64,000 nucleotides of DNA from Xylogone sp. PMI_703 (lineage: Eukaryota; Ascomycota; Leotiomycetes). The notes below the pieces were generated by a model, which saw nothing but the letters and a program-made list of their open reading frames with translations, was not told where the DNA came from and made no database searches. Position numbers and translations under genes: made by a program. The stretch is from contig JAJTUQ010000001.1 in assembly GCA_021399445.1 (NCBI GenBank), positions 2,480,001-2,544,000 of the forward strand. The letters run 5' to 3'. Below are positions 1-10,969 of this stretch, piece by piece (position 1 is the first letter of the stretch; each line of letters begins with the position of its first letter).

Positions 1-196
1 CGTCCTTCTCTGCCTATTTGCAACACCCCTCGAGTTTGATCCTACCACTGATCGTCTTAATATTTCCCTCCGTAATGTCGCGGAATGATACTTCCTCATC
101 ATCATTTCCCCACGTATGCGATAGTATGGCGTAGCTGGGTATCGTTTCATTAAAGAACTCCTCTAACTTAAATGTCTTTACGTGGATAAGACGCAT
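1..196 (-). pseudogene. HET-domain protein, 5' end, broken by an early stop
   Basis: The minus-strand frame begins with an ATG at 196 and reads MRLIHVKTFKLEEFF, followed by the typical HET opening PSYAILSHTWG and EVSFRDI. These match the start of fungal heterokaryon-incompatibility (HET) domain proteins, which trigger incompatibility or cell death when paired with a non-self partner. After GCCK the frame meets TAG (bases 14-16) and then continues as AEKD to the window edge, as expected for an intact HET domain (family pattern: CCKQAEKDG-like). The stop is therefore best explained as a CAG to TAG change inside the domain, a CpA to TpA transition. The rest of the gene lies outside the window. 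It could instead be a sequencing error, or the gene could use a downstream start, but the HET fold would be lost. Confidence 0.7.
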
Positions 197-2100
197 TTTA
201 ATATCTAATTAATCGGCTGGTTAGTTAAGGTTGTATAAAGGGAAGTTAGGGATGAACTTTGGTAGATTTAGATGGCTACAAAGTAATACCTCATGTATGG
301 AACGCGAGCACAATAAAAATAAGAAGTCAAATAACTTGCCAGCCTCGTTGGGGGTGAGAGGTAGCCGGGGAGCAGAGTAGGAGAGATTAACCCTTCATAT
401 CAAGTCAAAACGATGTAAGACCTGTTTAGCTTCAGCTTTCTTTACGTTGGAGGGGTATTTTATTTTGGTTTGGACTAAATCTACACTCGATTATGGTAAA
501 TCTACACCTGACCACAATTATTTGTAATCTACAGACTACAAGCACTTTAATTGAAAATTTTATGATCGGATTAAAGTTTCGTGTAATCATTGTTCCATCG
601 AAGTAATAAACTTCCTTATATTTGAAGTCTTTTAGATTCTAAGTCGTGTTTTGAAAGTCTTAGTGTTGAGCCTCGTGGCCTTAGGCTTATATTCTGGCAG
701 CTCCGCAATAAGCTTCCTAACATTGAAACCGTTCGCCTCTCTGACCAATCCAATTAGGGAATGTCGAATGTAAAATATCAACTCAGAACGAGATCAAAGC
801 CAGATTACGGATGTCGCCTTTAAAAGAAATGTCCCACGCTGAAAATGCCACCTTTCTATAAATGGCAATACGCGATAGGTACCCTATAACTAAGCGATTC
901 TTAGGCTACCGATGCTTTATAATGCGCTATAATTATAGCATACTTCAGCACTATGGCCGCCATAGTATTCTATAACCGCTTACAGAGGTCAAAGTCGTGG
1001 CGTTTTTAGCCCCGCCCGAGACATTTCCTTTGCAGTCTTCCTCCGTACTATTGGGCACTACCATGACTGCGACTAAAGTACAGCTTACATCGGCCTACAG
1101 TCCGTTATTTAAGACAGATCATATCTGCTGACTTTAACTTTCGAGAGGTAGCTTCGATGATTCAATTCACGGAACCCATCTAGTTGCCAGTCTCCGTAGT
1201 ATGTAAACTTTTAGGCCCTCATGAATATGTATCTACATTGAATATGCATCTACATTGAATATGCATCCAGTTCCATTGTAGCTTTGAATTAGTCCCATTC
1301 ACTCGAAGAAACTTTTGGTATCTTTCCCAAATATCAGCATATAAAAGGATGCCTTCCTCCTCTCATGCAGATACAATTATTTTGAAAAATAAAAGGCTCC
1401 ATGGGAATTTTGCCCGCAGGTCTGGTATCAGAGTATCTGCATCATACTTCTCTCCGAGTCAGCCTGTAAGGCGGTTGTGTTACCGGCATTCATCCGTATC
1501 TGTCCCATATTGGGATTGGTATAATCGAACACTGAAGGAGCACGAGGAGGACTTCTCGCAACAGTCTTGCATGCCAATATGGTATCTCGGTCGACTTATA
1601 GCATGATTCTAGAGATGATCTCCCCCCAGCCCTTCCGTCGACGTCATTTTCTGTGTGGAGACGTTCGCGGATCAACCCCGCGAACAACAGCTTCGATGTC
1701 TCCGCAACTGGAAGAGCTTCCTGAGCCGTGGCTTAATAGATTCGAGGCATTTCGCCTGAATACTCCCAAAGTAGAGTAAGCCAAGACAAGCTTTGAGGCA
1801 CTTATCTAGCATACTAACTCTAACACAGCATAGAAGAACCTCCAACAGGAGAAAATTTGGAAAGATTCTTCGCCATTATACCGTCCAGGGCTCGGACGTA
1901 TGGAAAGGTGATCAGTGAAACACAGATCAAAACAGCGGATCCGCGACCGATTGCAAGAAGTATTCAAAGCGCAAGTCCCCTCTATCATTTATCAAGAGTC
2001 CACTTTCAGGAGGGAGTTTGATTCACATAAAACCATGGGGCAAAAAGAAGGCGAAGGTAAAATTACAGTAATCTCTCTAGGTTGCAGTGCTAAAGATGAT
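197..2100. other. AT-rich gene-poor spacer with small relic frames
   Basis: No convincing gene. Short frames occur (for example plus-strand 1349-1606 and 1567-1779) but they are interrupted, switch frame and show no family I recognise. A 17-nt tandem repeat sits at 1227-1268. The base composition and scattered stops suggest decayed sequence. Confidence 0.5.
1227..1268. repeat. 17-nt tandem repeat, about 2.5 copies
   Basis: Unit ATGYATCTACATTGAAT at 1227-1243 and 1244-1260, then the first eight bases of a third unit at 1261-1268. The first two units differ at one position (T/C). Confidence 0.8.
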
Positions 2101-2225
2101 ACAGGAGTATCGCTTGCTGCGTACACAGGATTTGATGATGTCGCAGAAGTTTGAAAATTCTTCTTATCTCGGCCGATGTTGTAAATCATTGAAATTTGAC
2201 AACGACGAGTCATTTGGCGATATTA
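2060..2225 (+). pseudogene. Decayed copy of the N-terminus of the 4.2-6.0 kb hypothetical gene
   Basis: The plus-strand frame reads VSLAAYTGFDDVAEV, stop, KFFLSRPML, stop, IIEI. The intact protein encoded on the minus strand at 4217-6028 has VLLAAYTGFRDVAEM, R, KFLLSRPML, E, IATEI at its residues about 30-58. The match is collinear across two in-frame stops (TGA and TAA), each of which can arise from a sense codon by one substitution. This is a relic of a paralogue, not a working gene. The flanking frame upstream (1915-2060) may be more of the same relic, but I cannot align it with confidence. Confidence 0.65.
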
Positions 2226-2658
2226 CTTTTTAGTGATGGCAGTATATAGGACTGGTGTTACCTCTTTAGGATGGCTGCGATTACAGGGCATTGTGTCTAC
2301 TCTACCAGAGAGAAGAAGCAGTTCATGAAAATTTTACAGAGATCTAAATATTTTTGATCTTGCTGTCTCGATTCAATGACGCACCGACACGGGATCAGCC
2401 TTGCATGTATCGGGACAAAACCGAGGCCCCACCTGCCACGAGGCTGCCATGCAGGGCTGACGAATGAGATTTCGCTCCCCCCTTGCTGACACATGGTTGC
2501 ATAATGCTTATCCGCGCAACCGTTCCGAGCCCCTCCTGTGATGATGCGAGCGTTTGTAATTGGGTCGCGATTGCTTGAAATCAACGCCCGTTTCGATATC
2601 TTTCTTCTGGTATCCCCGTCGCAAGTCTTCTCTATATATTCACAATTTTGATTTTCTG

Positions 2659-3877
2659 ATGAGGGTCGTTTTACTTTTTCTATCAATTACAATTGCTGCG
2701 TTCTCTGTTGTATTCAAAGACACAGTCTTCTCTACAGTAGCACCGCTTTTCGCGAATATCAATACCCCGAACATCGCCACCAACAAAACAGCTTCAACAA
2801 CCAAATTCGAAGGCCTTCCGGTTATTCCACCGCTTGAATTCGATTTATCTGAATCGGGAGACATGGCTGCCGCACGCGCAATTCGCAAAGTCTTCCTCGC
2901 CTCCGAGAAAATGGAGGGCGCAGGCGCTCGCGTTCGCAGAGCAATCGGAGTACCCCAACTTCGAAATTTCACACCTTTCCTCATGTTCGATCACTTCAGT
3001 GCCAGCGAGGGAGCTGGATTCCCAGATCACCCACACAGGGGGCAGGAAACTGTACGTGGCAAGGAAACGTCATAAATGATGTATTTCTAACTAACATGAC
3101 ATTAAACAGATTACTTATATGCTCTCCGGAGCTGTGGACCATGAAGACTTCACCGGAAGCAAAGGCGTAATAGAGGCCGGCGATTTGCAGTTCATGACGG
3201 CCGGTAAAGGAATCATACATGCGGAAATGCCTAGATTCGGCGAGGACGGGACTCCCACAGCGGGGATCCAGCTCTGGGTCGACCTCCCAAAGGAACTGAA
3301 GTACTGTGATACTAGGTATCGGGACCTAAAGGCCGCAGAAATTCCCCAGGTAGACCTCGACGACGGAAAGGTTCATATAAAGGTTATTAGCGGCCAGAGT
3401 CACGGTGTCGACAGTGTCAAGGAACTTGCATATACGCCTGTTTGGTATTTTGATATCGAGATTAAGCCAGGCGGCAAAGTCTCTCAAGCCCTTCCCAAAG
3501 GCTGGAATGCTTTCGCATATGCTTTGAGTGGGAATCCCAAGTTTGGCAAAGGAGAATTGACTACGGTTGAAAAGTTCAATATGGTTGTGTTTGAGCAGGA
3601 GGGAGCCGAGGTCTATGCGGAGGTAGATGCCAACGCCACGGAAAATGGGCACTTCGGTAAGTGGCTATGCTTATATTACTTACAAAAGACAGACACTAAC
3701 ATTTTACTAGTCCTCATCGCTGGTCAACCTCTTGATCAAGAAGTTGTGCAGTACGGTCCATTTGTGTTGACCTCTCAGGAGGAGATCTACCAAGCAATGA
3801 TGGACTTCCGGACGCAGTCGAATGGCTTCGAGCGCGCTAGGGGATGGGAGAGTGAGATTGGGAAAGTTTCGTATTAA
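2659..3877 (+). CDS. Pirin family protein (cupin), three exons
   Basis: Exons 2659-3051, 3110-3656 and 3711-3877 join in frame to give 368 residues. Introns are 58 and 54 nt with GTACGT/ACAG and GTAAGT/CTAG ends. Pirins are bicupin iron proteins acting as redox-linked nuclear cofactors or quercetinase-like enzymes. The metal-binding set is present: FDHFSASEGAGFPDHPHRG gives the first two histidines, and TAGKGIIHAEMP gives the third histidine and the glutamate. The C-terminal pirin block follows, with VLIAGQPLDQEVVQYGPFV. From the first ATG there is a hydrophobic N-terminal stretch (MRVVLLFLSITIAAF) that typical pirins lack. The ATG at 2863 (MAAARAIRKVF) would give 300 residues, the usual fungal size. 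The long form could be a signal-anchor or organelle-targeted isoform, or simply 5' leader. Confidence 0.92.
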
Positions 3878-4216
3878 TTGATAACCTGACAATGGTATCA
3901 ATCTTTTGTATTGGATTCCCTGCCAAAAGGAAATGAATGATGACTGTATATAGAAAATGTATTTTGGGTATATTTGGGACGTACCTATTATATAGGTATT
4001 ACAATCTAGATGGGCGAATAATGACACATACATATGAAGATTTTGAAAGAAAAGATCAGTCTGCTATATTAACCTATGATATCGGGTACGTATGGGTTTT
4101 TAATAGTGCGTCATATTTATCTCCATTTCGAGGGAAATAGCCTGGGCATAGTATGCTTCTTCTCCTCTCCCAGGCGCTGATTCAGAGTCCTGTCTCATGA
4201 ACATGTCCCCCAGCGC
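3878..4216. other. Convergent intergenic spacer
   Basis: AT-rich 3' regions of the pirin gene (plus) and the hypothetical gene (minus). No gene or clear structure seen. Confidence 0.6.
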
Positions 4217-6028
4217 TTAGATGAGCTCCATTGCCGACTCATCTTCCTTCAGCAAACGCACACCTAGAAAAATAATCACATTCTCATCCCGCTGTTCGCC
4301 AAGGATAGGCAGGATTGCCTCTGACCAATCGTCCTCATCCATCCGCTTGTAGTACTCCTCCCCATCTTCACCCAGATATTGCAACATCAGCCATTCAATT
4401 TGGAAACCTAGTGGCTCTAGCTTTAATTGCTGCCGAACTGCGTTTCGAAACTTTGGACCGGTACAATGTCGTGGATCTGTATTGGACTTGACTTTGCGTT
4501 GGATTTTCTTCTCCAAATTATGAGCTGAGATGTATTCCTTGATACCAGGTTCATCCATAACCTCGCGCCATTCGATGTGGAATACCTTCTTTTTCAGAGG
4601 TTGTACTCTTTGTGCTCGTGGCTCTTGATTTAGAGCTTGTTGGACTTGGATAGAGTCTATCTTGAGCCTCTTCCTTTGGCCTTGATTATTTGCATCGGAA
4701 TCAGGGGCTTGATGCCCGCTGAAATCTTCCTGCATTGCTCGATCATATTCCGAAGTCATAAGCTGACGAAGCGCTATTGTATTCTGGTCATGCTGTATTG
4801 TGTTTCTCTGCTGGAGAACAGGGTCCCCGACTTGCGAAGGTATCCGGTGTTGAGCTTGGACAACCTCAATTGAAGACGAGTTGGGAGATTGAACAGGTTG
4901 GCTTGGTGTGGTAGTAGATCCAGGTATCCTGGCACCCAAAGGTTGTTCTAAAACTCGTTCTATGGTGCAAACTTTACTTATAGGTTTGAATGCACCGCTG
5001 AAGGGAGATCCTGACCAGTGGTCGGAGTTTACGCTTGTAGGGGTTTTTGCATTTGGCTCCATCTCCGGGGTGGGATTCCTTTCTCCCAAATGTTTGCGAA
5101 GTTCTCTAGTAGCTCTGTCATAGTATCTGGGAGGTAGGTTCCTGTTATGGAATGATGTCGAGTCTTCTATAGATTTAGTAGACGTACTAGAACTGCTTGG
5201 AGTACTGACACCCGTCTCCTGCGTGTTTGGAAATACGTCTGTAGTAGACTGCGGAGTAGTCCTAGATATAATACTTGCTTTTTTCGTTGTGCCACAACTA
5301 CCACGAGGCCGGTTATCAATTGGCATTTTCCGTCTCATGAATGCTGGCCGATGTTGGTAACCGACTGGTGTTGATAGAAATGCGTCCTTGCTATCAAGCG
5401 GAGGAGCATGGTTTCCGAGTTTGGTTCCATTAGCTGAATGCGTTGCTAGAGATAGTAGATAGTTACATAGGCGTATTATTCGATTATAGCACTCCATATG
5501 CACCTCTCCATGCTCAGGAAACGGGCCCAGCTTCGGACACACGATTTGGCCTTCTATCTCTGGAAGAGTCAATGAGCATTTCTCCAAGCCACTGGAAAGA
5601 ATTTCGAGAAAAGCCCTTTTCGCATCAAGGTAGCCTTTAAATCTGGACTCCTGGTCCTGTGATTGAAACTCCAGTATTTTCGTTCGTGCACGAAGGATGA
5701 TATCAGTCATAGCAAAATGGCTTGTAGTCTTGCTGCGAACGTAATCAAAATCTAACTCTTCTGTGTCGTCTTCAGCACTATCCCTTTCGCTATTTTTTTC
5801 GTCAAAGACTTTACAAACGCAAGAAATCTTCAAATACCATTGGAATCCGTGATCGCTTATAATTTCAGTCGCAATTTCCAGCATTGGTCGCGATAACAAG
5901 AACTTTCGCATTTCTGCAACATCTCTAAAACCAGTGTAGGCAGCAAGTAATACTTCGTTTCCACTAGGATTAACCCAACTCTTGACATCGAAATATCTCC
6001 CCGCATATGGATAATCCGCAGCCTTCAT
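4217..6028 (-). CDS. Hypothetical protein, 603 residues, intronless
   Basis: One uninterrupted frame with an ATG at 6028. I do not recognise the family. Residues about 1-130 look folded (YPYAGRYFDVKSWVNP, LLAAYTGFRDVAEMRKFLLSRP, FQWYLKISCVCKVF). Residues about 130-200 include a likely helical segment. Residues about 215-470 are Ser/Thr/Pro/Gln-rich and probably disordered. The last ~120 residues are again ordered (VFHIEWREVMDEPGIKEYI, LGFQIEWLMLQYLGEDGEEY, VIIFLGVRLL). A basic patch (QRKRLKID) could be a nuclear localisation signal. No signal peptide or membrane segment is seen. A decayed copy of its N-terminal block lies on the other strand at about 2.1 kb, so the gene belongs to a small local family. 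The length and codon use support a real gene; the function is unknown. Confidence 0.8.
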   Translation of the reverse strand: MKAADYPYAGRYFDVKSWVNPSGNEVLLAAYTGFRDVAEMRKFLLSRPMLEIATEIISDHGFQWYLKISCVCKVFDEKNSERDSAEDDTEELDFDYVRSKTTSHFAMTDIILRARTKILEFQSQDQESRFKGYLDAKRAFLEILSSGLEKCSLTLPEIEGQIVCPKLGPFPEHGEVHMECYNRIIRLCNYLLSLATHSANGTKLGNHAPPLDSKDAFLSTPVGYQHRPAFMRRKMPIDNRPRGSCGTTKKASIISRTTPQSTTDVFPNTQETGVSTPSSSSTSTKSIEDSTSFHNRNLPPRYYDRATRELRKHLGERNPTPEMEPNAKTPTSVNSDHWSGSPFSGAFKPISKVCTIERVLEQPLGARIPGSTTTPSQPVQSPNSSSIEVVQAQHRIPSQVGDPVLQQRNTIQHDQNTIALRQLMTSEYDRAMQEDFSGHQAPDSDANNQGQRKRLKIDSIQVQQALNQEPRAQRVQPLKKKVFHIEWREVMDEPGIKEYISAHNLEKKIQRKVKSNTDPRHCTGPKFRNAVRQQLKLEPLGFQIEWLMLQYLGEDGEEYYKRMDEDDWSEAILPILGEQRDENVIIFLGVRLLKEDESAMELI

Positions 6029-8942
6029 TTTGCGAGATTGTGCCTTTGCAAAGTGATGCTAAGCTAGTCACCCTTCAACTTCAACTTCTTGTTATTGTAT
6101 TGTCAACTGATGTCTATCAAAGTCTGAAGCAATTATTAGCTATATCAAGTGAAAGCAGTATTAAATAAGAGAATAGAATAAATAAAATAAAAATATTACT
6201 CACTTGCTTCATATGAACTTTGTGTACCTTTTTGCAAAGAGGTATCAGCAAAGACTTGAATGATCAGAGTATCAGACGAGATTATATAATTAAGGCTAAG
6301 AGATATTTGAGTAATTATCACTTGGTAAGCATTGAATAAGTCCAGAAAGATGGCAAAGACTTTGTAGTAAGATTCGACAAGACGAAGCTGTGTGATTGTA
6401 AACCTTGTGAAGTGAGGAGAGCGAAAGGTACAGTAAAAGAAACCAGACTTCTTTGTTTGTCGTATTTCTTTGTTTGCTGTACTTTTGTGCGACAACAACA
6501 TGGGTGATCTCAAACGAACTTATACTTTAAGCACCAATGAGACTAATATCTTTTACACAGGCTAAAGTTGGTCAAGTTAAACACAGAAATTCTATCAAAA
6601 TTCAGAGCAGTTAAGACAAGGTCTTCTTAGACGTAAGGACTAAATCTACAGCAGGGATTAGTTATGACGGAGGCCTGAACAATGACATAACACAAGAAAA
6701 AGGCATGGTTTTCATCACTGATTCACATAATACCTCTAATAATACATTCTGAACCTGCTATGTGCTGTTTACTTCTGCATATAAACATTTATAGTTTACC
6801 AGCTGTTGCCCTCTAATTTCTCTGGTCACCGTTTAATCTTATGTGTTACACTCTGGGAACCTTCCTAGGCTATAATTCCAGCTGTCAAGAAAGAGCAAAT
6901 TGGAGAGATCTTCGGAAACAACAAGTAACATCTTTATACCACTTTGCTTTATGAATTTTGGAAGATCTGCTTCTCATCTTGAAACAGACCTGCGCGATAT
7001 ATAGATAGCCAAACTATCAAACGTATTATAGCTTTCTGATTGAATACTCGGGAGGATTTGTACTGAGCTATATTGGGTAAGATATTCCTGACACATCTAG
7101 CAGATACTTCAGATACTAAATGCCGGGACAGAGAGCTGCGTCCAGTTCATGGAAAGACGGGATACAGATAGAAGTGGACCCATGTTATGCCAAGGGCGAA
7201 AGCCTTTAGAAACAACCATACTACACTTGTGGAGAGAAAAATAAATTATTACTAGGTAAGCATCACTTCAGTAGGTAACATGCTTTGGCTCACCATTATA
7301 ACTTTAGCTTAGAACTGCAATCAGAGGGAGTGATCGAGATTCCGAATTGAAGTGTTCAATATACATGATTAGTTCTCTGCTATTCAGACTGCTTTAACCT
7401 TCCTAGAAAGCAAATATTCTTATAATAAAACGCGATCTCATAATAATTTCACCATAGCTGATAATCTCAATGAACCTTCAAAGGTATCATCTCTAAAATA
7501 TATTCTTGAATTAGCGAGGAAAGGAGGTATTTCTATTCTACATTTCACCCTGAGACACTAGCGACCTCACTCCTTCCTTAGATTCGCGCCCTTCCAATAT
7601 AATCCCAAGTAAGGAAGCCCTAACAAGGAACAGTAAACAGTGCTTCTTATGGCAGAGTGGTCAGGTCAATTACTGTTCTGGAGGTGGGACAAGGGGCCAA
7701 TCCTAATAGTGGTAAAACACTGATATATTAGGGGAGATGTAGGGCATACAGCACACGCTACGACGTGATAGCTGTATGGCCCGAACTCTTTTGTCATTTG
7801 GATCCAATAATTATCTTTCTGTTTACTTTTTGTTCCTTTTCGTAATATGAAGATGAGAAAATAGATAAAGAGAATAATATTAACCACTTAATATTCTATA
7901 CGTCCAGTCTTGTATCTCTATGAACGTAGGAAATGCTTAACTCAGCTAATTATATTATTAGCTGTCAAAGATAAGTCAAATCAATTAATACTATGAGATA
8001 AATCTTTTAAAGAAAATTTGACCCATCATACTTACCTGTAATTCCAAAGAATTGGGCAGAAATACGGAGTTCTTGTATTTGAAAAGGTAGCTGTACCGGT
8101 ACTTGAGCGATAGCAAGAAATGCGGGGGCGGGGCAATGGAGGGGTAGCGCCAAGACATCATCAGTTGCATTCTGTAGTTTAATCACTTTTATCTAGTTAC
8201 CACATTGACTATCTCCGTTCAGCGGCTGCAGCCATTATCTTGTGAGAGATCATAAAATGCATTAGACTAGCCTTCTAATAATGACTGCTTAGTTATTTTC
8301 TAATTAAAGAGCAACTAGGTGTTATAGAGTGACATCAATAGCTACTTTTTCAGAGCATTGGGACCCTAAATCAACTTCGTGTACCTAGGGCGCATTATAT
8401 ACAGATTATAGTAAACTAATCTGTAGTAGTCTAGACATAATCCATGGAAGCTGGTTAAGTTATGGTAGGCTTATGTAATCAGTACAGCGCAGCTCGAGAG
8501 CTTCTTGTAGAGATCTACTCCTCAAACCACTAGAGCTACCTTAGGACGCTCAATTTATAGGACTTCACTGACGTATCATTTCCCCTAATTCTCCAACTCT
8601 TGATCTTGTTACAAATTATCAGACTAATCAAATACAACCATAACCGTCATAGCATCTGACACTTCTATTGGAGATCACTGTGAGCTACCTCCACTCTTGT
8701 CGCAAGTAATTATCGTTTGACCGAGGTTGGAGAGCTCTCCTTTCCGCTCTTGCTTGTAAATACACTTCAAACGCACCTTACTCCACACTTAACCCCCAAC
8801 TTGCTAACTATGCACGTATATAAACATTAGCACAGTAAATAAAAGTTCCATTAAAAGCACTCACTCTAACAGTCAATTCTGGAAGACTCCCTCGTATTCC
8901 CATAACCCTCAATTCCAAGCACCCTCCTCAATCAGTGACAAA
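6029..8942. other. AT-rich intergenic region, 2.9 kb
   Basis: No supported gene. A 105-residue minus-strand frame (6196-6513) and a 73-residue one (7666-7887) are AT-driven, with Ile/Phe/Ser-biased products and no recognisable motif. Only the last ~130 bases look like a promoter for the CMD-like gene. Confidence 0.55.
8817..8824 (+). promoter_or_regulatory. TATA-box candidate for the CMD-like gene
   Basis: TATATAAA, 119 nt before the ATG at 8943, inside a pyrimidine-rich, C-rich leader. Position and sequence fit a fungal core promoter; there is no direct proof. Confidence 0.4.
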
Positions 8943-9521
8943 ATGAGAATCCCCTACGTCCCCAATCCCCCGCAGATGGCGAATCCCGAGGAAGAAGCAA
9001 TTCTGAATCGAATCCAAGCCCGCCGCGGTCCTAACGGCCTCCTCAAGCTTGATCTCGCTCTCCTGCACGCTCCCCAAGTAGCTGACGGCTGGAGTTCATT
9101 CCTCGGTGCCATCCGCGGTCGCACCTCTCTACCAGACGACCTGCGCGAAATCGCCATCGCCCGCGCCGCCTTACTTCTAGGAGCATGGGTGGAATGGGAC
9201 GCGCACAGTAGCATCCTGGCAGCCACAGAGGAGTTCAAGACCGATGGAAAAGAGAAATTAGCGGTTGTTGAAAGGGTCTCTACGGCTGAAGGACCGGGGA
9301 AGCTCAATCAGACTCAGTGGGCTGTCTTGCGATATACGGATGCGATGACGCGGGATGTTCAAGTGCCTGATGAGATCTTTGAGGAGCTCAGGAAGACGGG
9401 GTTGAGTGAGCAGGCTATTGTTGAGGTGACGGCGACGGTGGCGGCGTATAATTGTGTGGGCAGGTTCTTTGTTGCGTTGGATATTAGTGAGCGGAATGGG
9501 ACTGGGCCGACGAAGCATTAG
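8943..9521 (+). CDS. Carboxymuconolactone decarboxylase-like (AhpD-like fold) protein
   Basis: Single exon, 192 residues, ATG at 8943. The CMD/AhpD family core is visible at about residues 64-95: LPDDLREIAIARAALLLGAWVEWDAHSSI, which matches the family pattern of RE-AI followed by a W-x-H segment. A second helical half follows (LNQTQWAVLRYTDAMT, LSEQAIVEVTATVAAYNCVGRFFVAL), also as in the family. Family members are gamma-carboxymuconolactone decarboxylases or alkylhydroperoxidase-like redox proteins. The CxxC pair needed for AhpD-type peroxidase activity is absent: the only cysteine is in AAYNCVG. This therefore fits the decarboxylase-like or uncharacterised fungal branch, and the substrate cannot be told. 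It converges with sod2, whose 3' end lies 463 nt away. Confidence 0.88.
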   Translation: MRIPYVPNPPQMANPEEEAILNRIQARRGPNGLLKLDLALLHAPQVADGWSSFLGAIRGRTSLPDDLREIAIARAALLLGAWVEWDAHSSILAATEEFKTDGKEKLAVVERVSTAEGPGKLNQTQWAVLRYTDAMTRDVQVPDEIFEELRKTGLSEQAIVEVTATVAAYNCVGRFFVALDISERNGTGPTKH

Positions 9522-9984
9522 GCTGTTATGGCAACATTGTGGGTAATAAATTGATGATTAGAACACTACTAGGAAGCGCACTCCGGACTACTAGTTTTTA
9601 TTATAGTAATTGAGTGTCTTAGCTCCAGGAAGCCACGGCATTACTTACTAGTCGATAATTGGGAAGTACTGGCTAAGTTCATGGCTATTTCTATAAAATG
9701 CAAAGCTGTAGCATTTCCAATGTTGCGAATATATATATAAATATATATCCATTTGAGAACTATTCTTATTTATGTTCTCTGGGGGGGATAGAAGTGACTT
9801 TAAGCAGGGGCATGACACAAAGGAGCAATGCAAATTCAAATTCGGCACCAGTACTACACTTCTAACTCATTAAGTAGGTAGAGAGATATCGAAATAGCTT
9901 CAATTCGCTTTTAGCTTACATGCCTGACATCAATTGGTCTCATGTACTCATTTCCTTCCCGTACATAATAGTGATATGTCTCCT
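9522..9984. other. Convergent spacer between the CMD-like gene and sod2
   Basis: AT-rich 3' flanks with a short TA run (about 9728-9748) and a G7 run near 9781. No gene seen. Confidence 0.6.
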
Positions 9985-10969
9985 CTACTTGAACCTACTC
10001 TCAACAGTCTTCCAGTTAATCACATCCCAAACCGCGCTGAAATACTCCGCCTTGCGGTTCTGATATTGAAGGTAGTACGCATGCTCCCAAGCATCGACAC
10101 CAAGCAGAGGAACGTATCGTCCGGTGACAGGGTCTTGATTGGCATATGTCTTGATTTCAATCTGACCGGTCTGAGTGTCTTTTACCAGCCAGGCCCAACC
10201 GGAACCTTGGATGCCAGCAAGAGCGGTGTTGAACTTGTTCTTGAAGGTAGAGAAGTCTCCATAGAGGGAGTCAATCGCAGACTAACGGTAGATTAGCATT
10301 GATTTCCACAATTCATGGTTCAAAACTGAAAATATCTCGCCATTCTTGAGGTGCACTCAAATTGCAGCCGCAGGCGCGCTTTTCTGTCTAAAATAGACAC
10401 AAAATTGGACGTACCTTTAATTGGCCCGATGGCTCTCCACCACCACCATTGTTCTTCGGCGCCAAGTTTTCCCAGAACAGAGAGTGGTTAACATGTCCAC
10501 CGCCGTGGAAATTAATCAATGGCTGCAGCGAAATCTGGGCAGCAATGTCTTTCTTGGACTGAGCTTCTTGCAGCTGCTCCGAAGCAGTGTTGAATCCATT
10601 GACATAGGTCTGGTGGTGTTTTGAGTGGTGTAGTTCCATGATCTTGCCGGATATGGCTGGCTCGAGAGCACCATAGTCATCTGCAAGAATGTTAGCCTTT
10701 ACTGATACATATGATAGCTGATGTCGGGGTGCTTGAGAGCTTGCGGGGCAACGAAACCGAACCCCGTCCTAAAGACATCGAGGGAGGTGGTCTACTATGG
10801 AAGGACGCCAATAAAAAGCATAAAAAAATCACATACATGGCAGATCTGGGAGAGTAGCCTTTCCACGTGTGAACGTGGTGCTGCTTATGGCGGCAGCTCT
10901 CTTTGCCGCAGCAGCCCCTCGGAGTGCCGAGCGAGCACCCGCAGTCGAACGAAGAAGTGCGCCGGACAT
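9985..10969 (-). CDS. sod2: Mitochondrial manganese superoxide dismutase
   Basis: Minus-strand exons 10969-10837, 10680-10415 and 10281-9985 join in frame to 231 residues. Introns have GTATGT/GCAG and GTACGT/TTAG ends. The enzyme converts superoxide to oxygen and hydrogen peroxide in the mitochondrial matrix. The first ~37 residues are rich in Ala, Arg and Ser and lack acids ([18 protein letters not shown]), a typical mitochondrial presequence, ending before [16 protein letters not shown]. The metal ligands are all visible: the histidine in [12 protein letters not shown], the one in [11 protein letters not shown], and D196 and H200 in the Fe/Mn-SOD signature DAWEHAYY. Length and motif order are those of fungal tetrameric MnSODs. 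The gene is divergent from psf3. Confidence 0.97.

Noticed and set aside
6196..6513. 105-codon minus-strand ORF
   Set aside because: AT-driven composition, no motif, and no sign of splice partners.
9934..10296. 120-codon plus-strand ORF
   Set aside because: Antisense shadow of the third exon of sod2.
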